This document shows positions 26,901 to 35,605 of a DNA stretch of 64,000 bases, one piece after another. The translations under genes were made by a program, and so were the position numbers. Origin of the DNA: a candidate division KSB1 bacterium (GTDB lineage: Bacteria > Zhuqueibacterota > Zhuqueibacteria > Zhuqueibacterales > Zhuqueibacteraceae); assembly GCA_034506175.1 (NCBI GenBank), contig JAPDQB010000028.1, forward strand, positions 20,818 to 84,817, read 5' to 3'. The notes beneath the pieces were generated by a model, which worked only from the letters and a program-made list of their open reading frames with translations, did no database searches and had not been told where the DNA came from. Numbering within the stretch: the first letter of the stretch is position 1; each line of letters opens with the position of its first letter.

Positions 26901-27106
26901 ATGAAAACGCCGAAGTGAAAATTTCCATTTACGACGCAGCCGGCGATTTGGTTGAAAAGCTGGCCGGCCCCGGCCTGGCGCAAGCCGATAACGAAATCGA
27001 ATGGAATTTACAGAACGTGCAAAGCGGCGTCTACCTCGCGCGCGTCGAAGCCAAAGGCCACAACGAAACTTCGGTGGCGATTATCAAAATCGCGGTGGTG
27101 AAGTAA
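23909..27106 (+). CDS. M6-like surface protein with FG-GAP repeats and T9SS C-terminal sorting domain (catalytic HE lost)
   Basis: Secreted 1,065-residue protein. The start at 23909 begins with a signal peptide (MPRRIVGIFSLGICVCLF); an in-frame ATG at 23780 would add non-secretory sequence that crosses a hairpin. Residues about 60-430 resemble M6 (immune-inhibitor A-like) peptidases. Where the family has an HExxH motif this protein reads LMFGHQIGLPNLFNTDN (about 271-287), so the first His and the catalytic Glu are gone; it is probably an inactive binding protein. About six FG-GAP/VCBS units with acidic DxDxDG loops follow, then a YPNPTVGN-type T9SS sorting domain ending AIIKIAVVK. Likely cell-surface adhesion. 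Confidence 0.82.
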   Translation: MPRRIVGIFSLGICVCLFRVSTVSAFIPQSSAHKSLKSQYRHSQPGARLQLQSRLGETAADTLDILAIRVDFKRDTIPQTTGDGRFVLTASDKNIIDAPPHNRAYFEAQLLALKNYFASVSRGKLILRYQVFPAGSDEAYHLDQPMNYYGPGRRDPNSDKRLAELFQDGFKKADAAGAIDFSKFDSFILFHAGVGEDFADELDATPNDIPSAFLTLEDLRKNLGNGDPNYKGVSVRNGNFFIPDGIILPETQSREIPGRGLVEFGLLGTTALMFGHQIGLPNLFNTDNGTPGIGFWGLMDQGSNNFQGLLPAQPEAWSKVFLGWEKPIVVTQGENLEVAAALHANPNKIYKIPITDTEYFLIENRQRDVDGNRIAIGRDVNGTRVEFKETGFIGAAQSIGVITQVDEYDFGLPYALDANNRAQPGCGILIWHIDEDIIRRNYASNRVNADRERRGVDLEEADGAQDIGRVYGFLDPGSGSENGVAEDAWWKSNPVITRFLRPNKPVEFGPNTMPSTASNSGGQTGIVITNFSEILPVMTFSVRNVLQVANFPQYVSGQPNTLPPLLADLTGDGKLDIVVATTAGEILAWQADGRKVIDNLDVATVVQPNGISATIPKATFAVLGDSLFAPPVLVDLNRDDRAEVLTAGKDGKLRAWYASDANLDGRADLLWQVDLGAPSRANIAVRIDSGYIFCGTENGRLFNLFFNGARRWFAPTNMRIRGISLFNQNNFAVTFAKEGLLLFTNFGIPLTSGAPNIGKVDFSEAVAVADLDNDGNREIVFRDATSLQAADLRISAPKGFPISLAGQEKSGVAIGDINNDGRKEIVLVAKNQLYAYNFNGVLTENFPLAISLAPNAKLQNPLTPIIADADGDGVQDVLIAGVDGNVYAYRRDGALVAGFPLAMSGAGLGSLAAADLDGDGKLELVGVSGNGYVHVWRLPSSSNKADWPMYHHDAAQTSLNAARETPIVVADNLMPAKSVYNYPNPTVGNATTIRYRLNENAEVKISIYDAAGDLVEKLAGPGLAQADNEIEWNLQNVQSGVYLARVEAKGHNETSVAIIKIAVVK

Positions 27107-27166
27107 AGCCCGAAGTCGAAAGTCCGAATTCAGAAGGGAATTGCCGGAAGACACGATTACAAAACT

Positions 27167-28486
27167 ATGCCTGGTGACAAGCTAAAAAATTCCGTCGGCC
27201 TCCGCCTGTTCCTCATCGGCGTGTTGAGTCTGGTGTTGTTGATTCCCGCGATGATGATTCAAGGCTTGATCACCGAACGCGAACAGCGCCGCAACAGCGC
27301 CGTCTTCGAGGTGAGTGACAAATGGGGCCGGCCGCAAACCCTTGCCGGGCCGATTTTGACGGTGCCGTATAAAAAACTCATTAAAGATGAAAAAGGCAAT
27401 TTGACGCCGGTGGTCGAGTATGCGCATTTTTTGCCGGAGCGGCTCTCGATCAATGCCGAGTTGTTTCCGGAGATTCGCTATCGTGGCATTTATGAAGTGG
27501 TTTTGTACAATTCCAAGCTGCAGCTTCGGGGAAATTTCTCGCTGCTCGATTTCAACCAGTTCAGCATTCTCGCCGAAAATATCTTGTGGAAGGATTCGTT
27601 TCTCGCGCTGGGCCTCGGCGATTTAAAAGGCATTCGCGAAGCGGTGAAAATCAACTTCAACGGCGCCGGGTTTGTTGCCAACCCCGGTATTGAGTCGAAA
27701 GATGTTTTGGAAATCGGCATCAGCGTCAAGCCAAATCTCAGGGCGCCGAGCGCGAGTTATGAATTTGCCATTGATCTTGATTTGAACGGCAGCGGGGCGA
27801 TCAGTTTTGTGCCGGTCGGGAAAGAAACCAGTGTGAAAATTTCTTCGCCGTGGGGCAACCCGAGTTTTGTCGGAGAGTTTTTGCCGGTTGAACGGCAGGT
27901 TCAGTCCAACCATTTCAACGCCGAATGGAAGGTTTTGCACCTCAATCGCAATTACCCGCAGCAATGGCTCGGCAGCCGGCACCACATCATGGATTCGAGT
28001 TTTGGCGTGGAGCTGCTGCTGCCGATCGATGAGTATCAAAAAACCATGCGCACCGCCAAATACGCCATCATGTTCATCGCGCTCACGTTTCTGGCGTTCT
28101 TTCTCACCGAGGTGCTGAATAAAAAAGTCATTCATCCGATTCAATACATTCTGATCGGACTGGCGTTGATTTTGTTTTATACTTTGCTGCTGTCTTTTTC
28201 CGAACATATCAAATTCAACTCGGCGTATCTGCTGTCGAGCCTGGCGATCATCGCGCTCGTCACGGCGTACACGAAAAGCGTGTTGTCAAACAATCCTGCC
28301 ACCGCGATCATCGCCGGCATTTTGATTGTTCTGTACGGGTTTTTGTATATTATTTTGCAACTGCAGGATTACGCCTTGCTGCTCGGCAGTGTGGGCTTGT
28401 TTATCATTCTGGCCATTGTGATGTATGTGACGCGAAAAATCGATTGGTTTGCGATTGGCAAACTGGCAAGCGAATCGCAGAAGTAA
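27167..28486 (+). CDS. creD: CreD family inner-membrane protein
   Basis: 439 residues. N-terminal helix LFLIGVLSLVLLIPAMMIQG followed by the CreD-type periplasmic signature LITEREQRRNSAVFEVSDKW and GRPQTLAGPILTVPY. About six C-terminal helices follow the large periplasmic domain. In E. coli CreD lies beside the CreBC two-component system and affects colicin E2 tolerance and envelope properties, but no cre regulators are nearby here. It starts 60 bp after the M6-like gene and 20 bp before the next gene, so co-transcription is likely. Confidence 0.9.
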   Translation: MPGDKLKNSVGLRLFLIGVLSLVLLIPAMMIQGLITEREQRRNSAVFEVSDKWGRPQTLAGPILTVPYKKLIKDEKGNLTPVVEYAHFLPERLSINAELFPEIRYRGIYEVVLYNSKLQLRGNFSLLDFNQFSILAENILWKDSFLALGLGDLKGIREAVKINFNGAGFVANPGIESKDVLEIGISVKPNLRAPSASYEFAIDLDLNGSGAISFVPVGKETSVKISSPWGNPSFVGEFLPVERQVQSNHFNAEWKVLHLNRNYPQQWLGSRHHIMDSSFGVELLLPIDEYQKTMRTAKYAIMFIALTFLAFFLTEVLNKKVIHPIQYILIGLALILFYTLLLSFSEHIKFNSAYLLSSLAIIALVTAYTKSVLSNNPATAIIAGILIVLYGFLYIILQLQDYALLLGSVGLFIILAIVMYVTRKIDWFAIGKLASESQK

Positions 28487-28505
28487 TTTTTAGTTTAGAC
28501 TGATT

Positions 28506-31500
28506 ATGAATCGAATGAGATCTTTCGGCAGGGAAGTATCACTAATCTTTTTCCTTTTGGCATCAACGCCGGCTGCTTATTTGCAAGCTCAAGACGAGCC
28601 GGAATTCACCCATCCCGAGCTGGACTGGAGCACCATCGAGACGCCGCATTTTTACGTGCATTTTCACAACGGCGCCGAGCATACCGCCAAGCTGACGGCA
28701 AAGATCGCAGAGGAAATTTACACGCCAATCACTGCGCTTTACGGCTACGAGCCGGATGGCAAAATTCATTTCATCATCAAGGATTACGATGATTTCTCCA
28801 ACGGCGCGGCGTATTATCTCGACAACAAAATCGAGATTTGGGCGAGCGCGATGGATTTCGAATTGCGCGGCACGCACAACTGGCTGCGCAATGTGATCAC
28901 GCATGAGTTTACACACATGATCTCGCTCGGCGCGGCACGCAAAATTACGCGGCATATTCCGGCGTTTTATTTGCAATCCCTCGGCTATGAAAAAGAGAAA
29001 CGCGAAGATGTTTTGCTGGGCTATCCCAATCGCATCGTCTCATACCCGCTTCCCTTCACCACCGTGCCGCCGTGGTTTGCCGAAGGCGTGGCGCAATATC
29101 AATTGCCGGAATTGCAATACGATTTGTGGGATTCGCACCGCGACATGATGCTGCGTACCGCCATTGTCGAAAATAAAATGCTGACCTATTCCGAAATGAA
29201 TTCGTTCGGCAAAAACAGCATCGGCAGCGAGCGGGTTTATAATCAGGGCTATTCTTTTGCCGGTTATATCGCCGGGCGCTACGGCATCGAAGCGCTGAAA
29301 AGAATTTCAAACAACATGCGCAGCCCGTGGCGTTTTTCCTTTGACAGCGCCATTAAAAAGGCCGTCGGCAAAAGTGGCGCGGAGCTGTATCGCGAGTGGA
29401 AAAAATATCTCGAAGAAAAGTACGCGACGCAATTGCGCGAGATTCAAACGCATAAAGTCGAAGGCGAGCTGCTGCAAGCCAAAGGCTCGGCGAATTTTTT
29501 CCCGCGCTGGTCGCCGGACGGCAAGTCCCTCGCCTTTCTCACCAACGCCGGGATGGATTATATCGGACAGACGGCGTTGGTGATTCGCGATCAAGCCACC
29601 GGCAAAATCAAGGCGGTCAAAGGCGGCATCCATTCCGCTTTCGCATGGTCGCCGGATGGAAAGCAAATCGTGTACTCGCGTAAATCGGAAAACAATCACG
29701 GCCGCTCGATGTTTTATGATTTGTATCTCTACGATCTCCAATCCGGCAAAGAGCAACGTTTGACGGAAAGCGCCCGCGCGCAAAGCCCGAGCTGGTCGCC
29801 GGACGGCAAACGCATTGTCTGCGCGGTGAACGGCGACGGCACGCAAAACCTCGCGCTGTTGTATCTCGAAACAAAGAAGCTGAAAATTCTCACGGCTTAC
29901 AGAAATCAGGAACAGGTTTACACGCCGCAGTGGTCGCCGGAGGGCGGAAAAATTTTGTTCGGTTCCTCGCGCCTGCGCGGCCGCGATCTTTATGTTTATG
30001 ATTTGCGCGCCGGGCAAATCTCGCCGGTTTTTGCTGATTCGCCCAATGATGGCAATCATCCCACCGACCGCCGCGACGCCGTTTTCAGCCCCGACGGCAA
30101 GAAAATTTATTTCAGTTGGGATGAGAGCGGCATTTTCAACATTTATTCGCACGATCTCGAAACCAGGCAAACCGCGCCGTTGACCAACGTCATCGGCGGC
30201 GCTTTCATGCCGTCGGTGAATCAAAATGGCGAGTTGGTGTTCAGCACCTTCGTCGCCGAAGGTTACAAGATCGCGCTTTTGAAGAATCCGCAGCCGCTGC
30301 CAACCGAACAGATACGCTATCTCACTTACGCTGAAGACGGCGTCAAACTGGCCTCGCGTGACGGCAACGGCGCGCTCGCCAATCTCGACGTGAGCGGCAT
30401 CAAGCACGCGGCGTATGACGACAGCAAGGTTCCCGATTATCAGGCCAAGCCGTACAGCGGGCATTACACCGCCGTCGCCTTTTTGCCGCGCGTGGCGTTC
30501 GATTATGGCACGACGAAAGTGGGCGGCTATTTTTATTCCGGCGACATGCTGGATAAATACAATTTCATCGGCGGCTTCGCCGCCAACCGCGCGAAGGATT
30601 ACGACGCGTTTTTATTGCTCGATTACAAAAAGCTCGGCCCGGTTTTTTTTATTGAAGGCTACAATCAAGTCCTTCATACCGACGTTGACGGCATCGGCTT
30701 GCGCTACAATTTATGGCAGGTGGATGCCGGGGCGCGCAAATGGTTCAACAGCCGGCATCGTTCGAAGCTCAGCTTCACCTACAGCAACTACAACGCAAAA
30801 ATCACCGACGTGATCAACGGTGCGAAAGTGAGTTTTGCTTACACGTATTATATCGGCAAAGCTGTTTCGTTCGAACATATTTACACGCAACGCAGCCGAG
30901 CCGTCGATGGCGAGATCAACCCGCGCGCCGGGCGCGACGTGCGGTTTCGTTACAGCCGCGAGTTCAACGATTTTATCCGTTCCGATCCGGATGATGCATT
31001 TCGCCCGACCAAGTACGGCACCTTTGTCGAGAATTACGATCCGCATAATTTGCATCGTTTCGAGCTGGATTGGACCGAGCACTTCGGCTTGCCCGGCCGT
31101 TCGGGTCTGACGCTGTACGGCCGCGGTGGTTTGTTGACGCCGAACGCCAACAACTTTTTCTATTTTTTTGCCGGCGGCTTGCCCGGGGTGCGCGGTTATC
31201 CGTATTACAGCATGGAAGGCCGTTATCTGGCGCACGGCCGGATCACTTATCGGTTCCCGCTTTTCCGGCGCATGGATTTTTCGCTGCTGCATCTTTATTT
31301 TGACAAATTGTATCTCGGCGTGTCGTACGATTACGGCGGCGCGTTTGTCAACACCAAAGTCGTTCGCAACAAATTGCACGACAGCATCAATCTGCAGGCG
31401 CGCCTGAGCCTGTCGTCGTTTTATGTTTTCCCGACGCAAATTTTCTTCAACGCCGCGTACGGCTTCGACAAATTCAAAAACCGCGGCGTCACCTACGGCC

Positions 31501-31550
31501 AGGAATGGCGTTACTATTTCGGCCTGGCGTTCGGGTTTCTGGATGAGTGA
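28506..31550 (+). CDS. peptidase-MA-like / TolB-type propeller / outer-membrane barrel protein
   Basis: 1,014 residues with a signal peptide (MNRMRSFGREVSLIFFLLAS). The N-terminal gluzincin-like domain has HEFTH at about 133-137, plus an aligned Glu region downstream (GVAQYQ). It is followed by a PD40/TolB-type beta-propeller (repeating SPDGKxL/I with strong SWSPDG words, about residues 330-600) and a C-terminal beta-barrel with the BamA-like GLPGVRGYPYYSMEGRYLAH element (about 895-914). Expected to be an outer-membrane surface protease or receptor. A paralogue lies at 40111-43062. Confidence 0.85.
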   Translation: MNRMRSFGREVSLIFFLLASTPAAYLQAQDEPEFTHPELDWSTIETPHFYVHFHNGAEHTAKLTAKIAEEIYTPITALYGYEPDGKIHFIIKDYDDFSNGAAYYLDNKIEIWASAMDFELRGTHNWLRNVITHEFTHMISLGAARKITRHIPAFYLQSLGYEKEKREDVLLGYPNRIVSYPLPFTTVPPWFAEGVAQYQLPELQYDLWDSHRDMMLRTAIVENKMLTYSEMNSFGKNSIGSERVYNQGYSFAGYIAGRYGIEALKRISNNMRSPWRFSFDSAIKKAVGKSGAELYREWKKYLEEKYATQLREIQTHKVEGELLQAKGSANFFPRWSPDGKSLAFLTNAGMDYIGQTALVIRDQATGKIKAVKGGIHSAFAWSPDGKQIVYSRKSENNHGRSMFYDLYLYDLQSGKEQRLTESARAQSPSWSPDGKRIVCAVNGDGTQNLALLYLETKKLKILTAYRNQEQVYTPQWSPEGGKILFGSSRLRGRDLYVYDLRAGQISPVFADSPNDGNHPTDRRDAVFSPDGKKIYFSWDESGIFNIYSHDLETRQTAPLTNVIGGAFMPSVNQNGELVFSTFVAEGYKIALLKNPQPLPTEQIRYLTYAEDGVKLASRDGNGALANLDVSGIKHAAYDDSKVPDYQAKPYSGHYTAVAFLPRVAFDYGTTKVGGYFYSGDMLDKYNFIGGFAANRAKDYDAFLLLDYKKLGPVFFIEGYNQVLHTDVDGIGLRYNLWQVDAGARKWFNSRHRSKLSFTYSNYNAKITDVINGAKVSFAYTYYIGKAVSFEHIYTQRSRAVDGEINPRAGRDVRFRYSREFNDFIRSDPDDAFRPTKYGTFVENYDPHNLHRFELDWTEHFGLPGRSGLTLYGRGGLLTPNANNFFYFFAGGLPGVRGYPYYSMEGRYLAHGRITYRFPLFRRMDFSLLHLYFDKLYLGVSYDYGGAFVNTKVVRNKLHDSINLQARLSLSSFYVFPTQIFFNAAYGFDKFKNRGVTYGQEWRYYFGLAFGFLDE

Positions 31551-31555
31551 CACCC

Positions 31556-31577
31556 GTAGCGCAGACTGCCAGTCTGC
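31556..31577. repeat. GTAGCGCAG palindromic repeat, copy 1
   Basis: GTAGC followed by the palindrome GCAGACTGCCAGTCTGC (8-bp stem, 1-nt centre) just after the stop of the barrel gene. Related to the copies at 47831 and 58126. Confidence 0.6.
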
Positions 31578-31672
31578 AAAGGCCACAGAGTTTTTGGGGC
31601 GCGTTTTGTGATTTTCCGGGGTTGAAACGTGGTCAAATCTAATGCTGTCTGAAGAGTTTTTCAAAAAAGTCC

Positions 31673-31731
31673 CCTCGGTTGAAGAATCCCGCCGATAAGG
31701 TGTTTTATCGGCGGGGTTTTTCAATCAGAGG
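31673..31731. repeat. two-tier hairpin repeat
   Basis: Outer arms CCTCGGTTGAAGAA (31673-31686) and the TTTTTCAATCAGAGG stretch ending 31731. Inner arms CCCGCCGAT (31688-31696) and ATCGGCGGG (31707-31715). Probably terminates the preceding envelope operon. Confidence 0.7.
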
Positions 31732-31759
31732 CAAATTTAAAGCTAATGAGTTTTAGCTT

Positions 31760-32596
31760 ATGAAATCGAAATCAATCGCCGCCATTTTTTTGTTAATGAG
31801 CTTGCCGCTCACGTCGCTGTTGGCGCAATCATCGAATTTCTCTCGCGCCGCTTTGAGCCAAAATCAGAAGGCGTCAACTTCTCCTCTTGCTTTGTCGAAT
31901 TATCCTTCGTTTTATTTCGTTGATTCGCTGAACACGCCGGCGGCAAAACAGCAGCGGTCGGTCGGCAAAGCGCTGTTGTTCTCCGCCGTCATTCCCGGCA
32001 GCGGCCAACTTTACAACAAATCTTTTTTAAAAGGCCTGGCTTTTGTCGGCATCGAAATCGGCGCGTGGGCCATTAACGCGATTTATACTCAACGCGGCAA
32101 CGAGCAAGAACGTGAATTCGAGCGCTATGCCGACGCCCATTGGAGCGAGGAGGAGTATTGGGATTTTATTTTTGCGATGTGCCAGCGCGATCCGCAAAGC
32201 GCTGCGTATAATTGCCGCCGCGACGATTTGAAGTCGCTGCGCCGCTGGGAGCGTGATCATTTCAGCCATTTTCTGCCGGAAGAGAAAAATCAAACTTACT
32301 ATGAAAACATCGGCAAATACGACCAGTTCAATTTTGGCTGGGATGACACGAATACGGAGCTTGGCCGCGATTCCGCCCATCGCGAGCTGTATACGCGCAT
32401 GCGCAAAAAGGCCAACGATCAATTCCGCATCGCAACGTATGGCGCCTCGGCAGTCTTGGTCAATCATGTTTTGAGCATGTTGGAGGCGGCCTATTCGGCA
32501 AACCGCTTTAATCGCCATCACGTGAAAGCGTCGCTGGAAATGCAACGATACGGTGATGAGCTCATGCCGGCGCTGAGTATGAGGATGAGCTGGTGA
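31760..32596 (+). CDS. DUF5683-like membrane-associated protein
   Basis: 278 residues with a signal peptide (MKSKSIAAIFLLMSLPLTSL). The DUF5683-like core contains ALLFSAVIPGSGQLYNKSFL, typical of small FCB envelope proteins that have a Pro-Gly-Gln membrane hairpin, then a helical, charged periplasmic region rich in Trp and Arg. A second, diverged relative follows at 32804. Function is unknown. Confidence 0.75.
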   Translation: MKSKSIAAIFLLMSLPLTSLLAQSSNFSRAALSQNQKASTSPLALSNYPSFYFVDSLNTPAAKQQRSVGKALLFSAVIPGSGQLYNKSFLKGLAFVGIEIGAWAINAIYTQRGNEQEREFERYADAHWSEEEYWDFIFAMCQRDPQSAAYNCRRDDLKSLRRWERDHFSHFLPEEKNQTYYENIGKYDQFNFGWDDTNTELGRDSAHRELYTRMRKKANDQFRIATYGASAVLVNHVLSMLEAAYSANRFNRHHVKASLEMQRYGDELMPALSMRMSW

Positions 32597-32707
32597 GGGC
32601 TGGATGCTTGATGCTGGATGCTGGCTCGCGATGGTTTTTCAGGGAGTTCAAAAGCATTTTGGACACGAATAAAAGCTGGCAGCGAGTTTTGAGAACACGA
32701 GAAAATT

Positions 32708-32772
32708 TTCCCGCTGATTGAAGAAACCCACCGATTAAAATGTGATCGGCGGAATTCTTCAATCGGTGGGAA
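32708..32772. repeat. two-tier hairpin repeat
   Basis: Outer arms TTCCCGCTGATTGAAGAA (32708-32725) and TTCTTCAATCGGTGGGAA (32755-32772). Inner arms CCCACCGAT (32727-32735) and ATCGGCGG (32745-32752). Lies between the two DUF5683-like genes. Same design as the copy at 31673. Confidence 0.75.
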
Positions 32773-32803
32773 GCCGTGAAATTTTTTAAAGTCAACCTTC
32801 AAT

Positions 32804-33553
32804 ATGAAAATACGCCTTTTCGTCTTTTCTTTTTTCGCTACGTTGTCCTTTCCGGTTTTTGCTCAGGAGAACTTTCATCCTGGCGTGGCGCCGATTTTTT
32901 CAAAATTTGCGGGTGATGATTTATTGTCGCCATCGATACAAGAGACGCTTCCACAATCCGATGCGCCGAAATCGCTCACGCTCGGTGGGGCGTTCATGCG
33001 CTCGCTGGTGATTCCGGGATGGGGCCAGCGCCGCGCCGGCGCGAAGGCCGCGGCGCGAAATTTCTTTGTGGCCGAGATTTTGTTATGGGGAGGCTTTGCG
33101 ACGCAGGAATTTTATGGCAACTGGCTGAAAGACGATTACAAGCTTTTTGCCGCCACGCACGCCGGCGCTGCAATCTCCGGCAAAGACGATCAATTCTTTG
33201 TTGACATGGGGAATTTTATCAGCGTCGATGAGTTCAACCAAAACCGCCTGCGCCGCCGCGATGTGGAGGGTTTGTATGATCCGGCCACGCATTTTTGGCG
33301 CTGGAATACCGAGGCGAACCGGCAAAAATTTTTCAACCTGCGCAAACGCAGCGACAAGGCCTTTTCGCGCGCCGAGTTGATTGCCGCCGGCGTTATTGCC
33401 AATCATATTATCAGCGGCATTCACGCGGCCTGGGTGGCGCATAAAAAATCATCATCGCAAAAAGAGAGAGAAAGAGGGGACCTTCGCGTGCCGCAATTTG
33501 GCGTGATCACTTCGCTGGAGGAAATTCGTTTGGTGGCGAGATTAGATTTTTAA
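32804..33553 (+). CDS. second DUF5683-like protein
   Basis: 249 residues with a signal peptide (MKIRLFVFSFFATLSFPVFA). The GAFMRSLVIPGWGQRRAGAK segment parallels the Pro-Gly-x-Gly-Gln membrane hairpin of the upstream gene, and the FVAEILLWGGF helix and charged C-terminal half follow the same plan. It overlaps the convergent nnrD/nnrE gene by 12 bp. Probably a tandem duplicate that has diverged. Confidence 0.7.
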   Translation: MKIRLFVFSFFATLSFPVFAQENFHPGVAPIFSKFAGDDLLSPSIQETLPQSDAPKSLTLGGAFMRSLVIPGWGQRRAGAKAAARNFFVAEILLWGGFATQEFYGNWLKDDYKLFAATHAGAAISGKDDQFFVDMGNFISVDEFNQNRLRRRDVEGLYDPATHFWRWNTEANRQKFFNLRKRSDKAFSRAELIAAGVIANHIISGIHAAWVAHKKSSSQKERERGDLRVPQFGVITSLEEIRLVARLDF

Positions 33554-35146
33554 ATCAGCTCGTTGCCTGGCCAACTGCTGGATCGCGACATGCAAATGCT
33601 CCATAATATCTCCCGCCAGCATGCTCCATTCCCCAAGTTGATCGCGCGCCAAATCTCCGGCCATGCCATGAAGGAATACACCCAATAACGCGGCACGCAG
33701 TGGATCGAGATTCTGCCCGGCCAAACCCGCAATCATTCCCGTCAGGACATCGCCGCTGCCGGCGGTGGCCATGCCGGCATTCCCCGTGGAGTTGATAAAA
33801 ACTTCGCCGGTTGGCGAGGCCACAACCGTCGGCGCCCCTTTCAAAACCAGCACCTGCCCCAATTCTTCGGCGGTTTGCCGCGCGATCGCCACCGGGTTCA
33901 CGGCGATGGCGGCTTTATTCGCGCCAGTCAAGCGTGAAAGCTCGCCGGGATGCGGAGTGAGAATAATTTTTCCAGCGGCGCGGCGAATCGCTTCCTGTTG
34001 GCCGATGAGATTGTTCAACGCATCGGCGTCGAGAACGAGCGTGCCGGGAAAATCGGCCAGAACGTGTTTGACCACGCGCTGCGCGCCTTCGGAAAGGCCA
34101 AGCCCCGGCCCGATGGCGATGACGTCAGCCCATTGCAGCCGGCTTTGCAGCGACTCAAGCGCGGCTGAGCTGATGATGCCGTTTTCCTCCGGCAGAGGCA
34201 ATTTGATCACCTCCGCCGTGGCGGCTTCCAATTGCGGCAGCAGTGATTCCGGCGCAGCCAACACCACCAGCCCGGCGCCGGCGCGGAGAGCGGACACCGC
34301 GGTCAAACGCGCCGCGCCGCCGAAGCCGCGGGAGCCGGCAATCACCAAAATTTGCCCGACGCGATTTTTGAAGGCGTTAGGCGGCCGGCGCGGCACCCAA
34401 TTCGACAACACCTCGCTCGTCAATAAAAATGTGGCGAGCTTGGCGCTTTTCTCGGCGGCGACTTGGCGAAACGCCATTTGCGGAAAACCGATGTCGGCAA
34501 CGATGACTTCACCGGCATATTTTCGCGCCGGCATGAACAACAAGCCTTGCTTGCGGCAGCCCATCGTAACGGTTAAATCCGCCTGCACGCACGGCCCCGC
34601 CACTTCGCCGGTATCGGCGTTCATGCCAGTCGGCAAATCAATTGCGATCACCGGCCGGCCGCTTTCATTGATACGATTGACGGCTTGCGCCATCAGTCCG
34701 AGCAACGGCCCGCGCACGCCGGTGCCGAGCAGGGCGTCGACGATGAAATCGGCGTGGCGCAAATCCGGCAGTTCTTCGAAATGCTGAATTTCTCGAATCG
34801 TATATCCCACTCTGGTTAAAACCGCGTAGTTGGCGGCGGCATCGCCGCGCAACTCATTGGCTGAACCGATCAAACACATTTCGCACGTGACGCCAGCTTC
34901 CCCCAAATAACGCGCGACCACGAAACCATCCCCGCCATTATTGCCTTTGCCGCAAAGCACCATCGCGCGCTTGCCGGCCAAAGGCGCCCATCTTTCCCGA
35001 ATGGCCGCAAACACCGCCCGCCCGGCATTTTCCATCAACACCCGGCCGATGAGGTTGAGCTTTTCGATGGTATATTGATCGACGGCCTGCATTTCCTCGG
35101 CGGTCAAGACGCGAGGAAGCTTGGTGAAATCAGTTGGGTTTTCCAT
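33542..35146 (-). CDS. nnrD: bifunctional NAD(P)H-hydrate epimerase / ADP-dependent NAD(P)H-hydrate dehydratase
   Basis: Repairs damaged NAD(P)H hydrates in the cytosol. N-terminal YjeF epimerase domain with VLCGKGNNGGDGFVVARYL. C-terminal ribokinase-fold dehydratase with ILTPHPGELSRLTG and the NAGMATAGSGDVLTGMIAGL nucleotide loop. 534 residues from the ATG at 35146, typical for the fused enzyme. The start overlaps the acpS coding end by 17 bp, so the two are translationally coupled. Confidence 0.94.
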   Translation of the reverse strand: MENPTDFTKLPRVLTAEEMQAVDQYTIEKLNLIGRVLMENAGRAVFAAIRERWAPLAGKRAMVLCGKGNNGGDGFVVARYLGEAGVTCEMCLIGSANELRGDAAANYAVLTRVGYTIREIQHFEELPDLRHADFIVDALLGTGVRGPLLGLMAQAVNRINESGRPVIAIDLPTGMNADTGEVAGPCVQADLTVTMGCRKQGLLFMPARKYAGEVIVADIGFPQMAFRQVAAEKSAKLATFLLTSEVLSNWVPRRPPNAFKNRVGQILVIAGSRGFGGAARLTAVSALRAGAGLVVLAAPESLLPQLEAATAEVIKLPLPEENGIISSAALESLQSRLQWADVIAIGPGLGLSEGAQRVVKHVLADFPGTLVLDADALNNLIGQQEAIRRAAGKIILTPHPGELSRLTGANKAAIAVNPVAIARQTAEELGQVLVLKGAPTVVASPTGEVFINSTGNAGMATAGSGDVLTGMIAGLAGQNLDPLRAALLGVFLHGMAGDLARDQLGEWSMLAGDIMEHLHVAIQQLARQRADLKI

Positions 35147-35516
35147 TTTCTTTTTCCAAAATGACCACGGCAGCCGCATAATGATCGGAATGTGAGAGGC
35201 TCACGTGAACCGTGATTCCTTGCAAGCGTTTGGTCAGTCGCGGACTGAGCGACGCCTGTGGCCGGCCGTTTGCGTGGTTGTGCACCGCGAACTCCTTCCA
35301 CGAAAAGTTTTTGTCCACGCCGGTGCCCAGCGCTTTGGAGAAAGCCTCTTTGGCAGCAAAACGCGCGGCAAACGCCGCCGCTCGATGGCTGCGGCTTTCA
35401 CACAGCGCGATTTCCTCCGGCGCAAAAACGCGCTGAACAAAACGTTCCGGCCACCGCGCCAGCATCTGCTCGATGCGGCTGATTTCGACAAGGTCAATAC
35501 CGAGGCCACAGATCAT
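35130..35516 (-). CDS. acpS: holo-[acyl-carrier-protein] synthase
   Basis: 128-residue 4'-phosphopantetheinyl transferase that activates ACP. Motifs: ICGLGIDLVEISRIE at the start (Asp binds Mg), AARFAAKEAFSKALGTG in the middle, and LSHSDHYAAAVVI near the end. The start at 35516 is the canonical one; an upstream ATG at 35603 would add 29 residues not found in the family. Divergent from a sigma factor gene. Confidence 0.95.
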   Translation of the reverse strand: MICGLGIDLVEISRIEQMLARWPERFVQRVFAPEEIALCESRSHRAAAFAARFAAKEAFSKALGTGVDKNFSWKEFAVHNHANGRPQASLSPRLTKRLQGITVHVSLSHSDHYAAAVVILEKENGKPN

Positions 35517-35605
35517 AAAACGCCGGTTCAGGATTTTTGCTTGATTGTTATTGAATTTTAACCTATCTTTTCCGAAACGAAAACTGAGCCACGATTCCGC
35601 CACCT

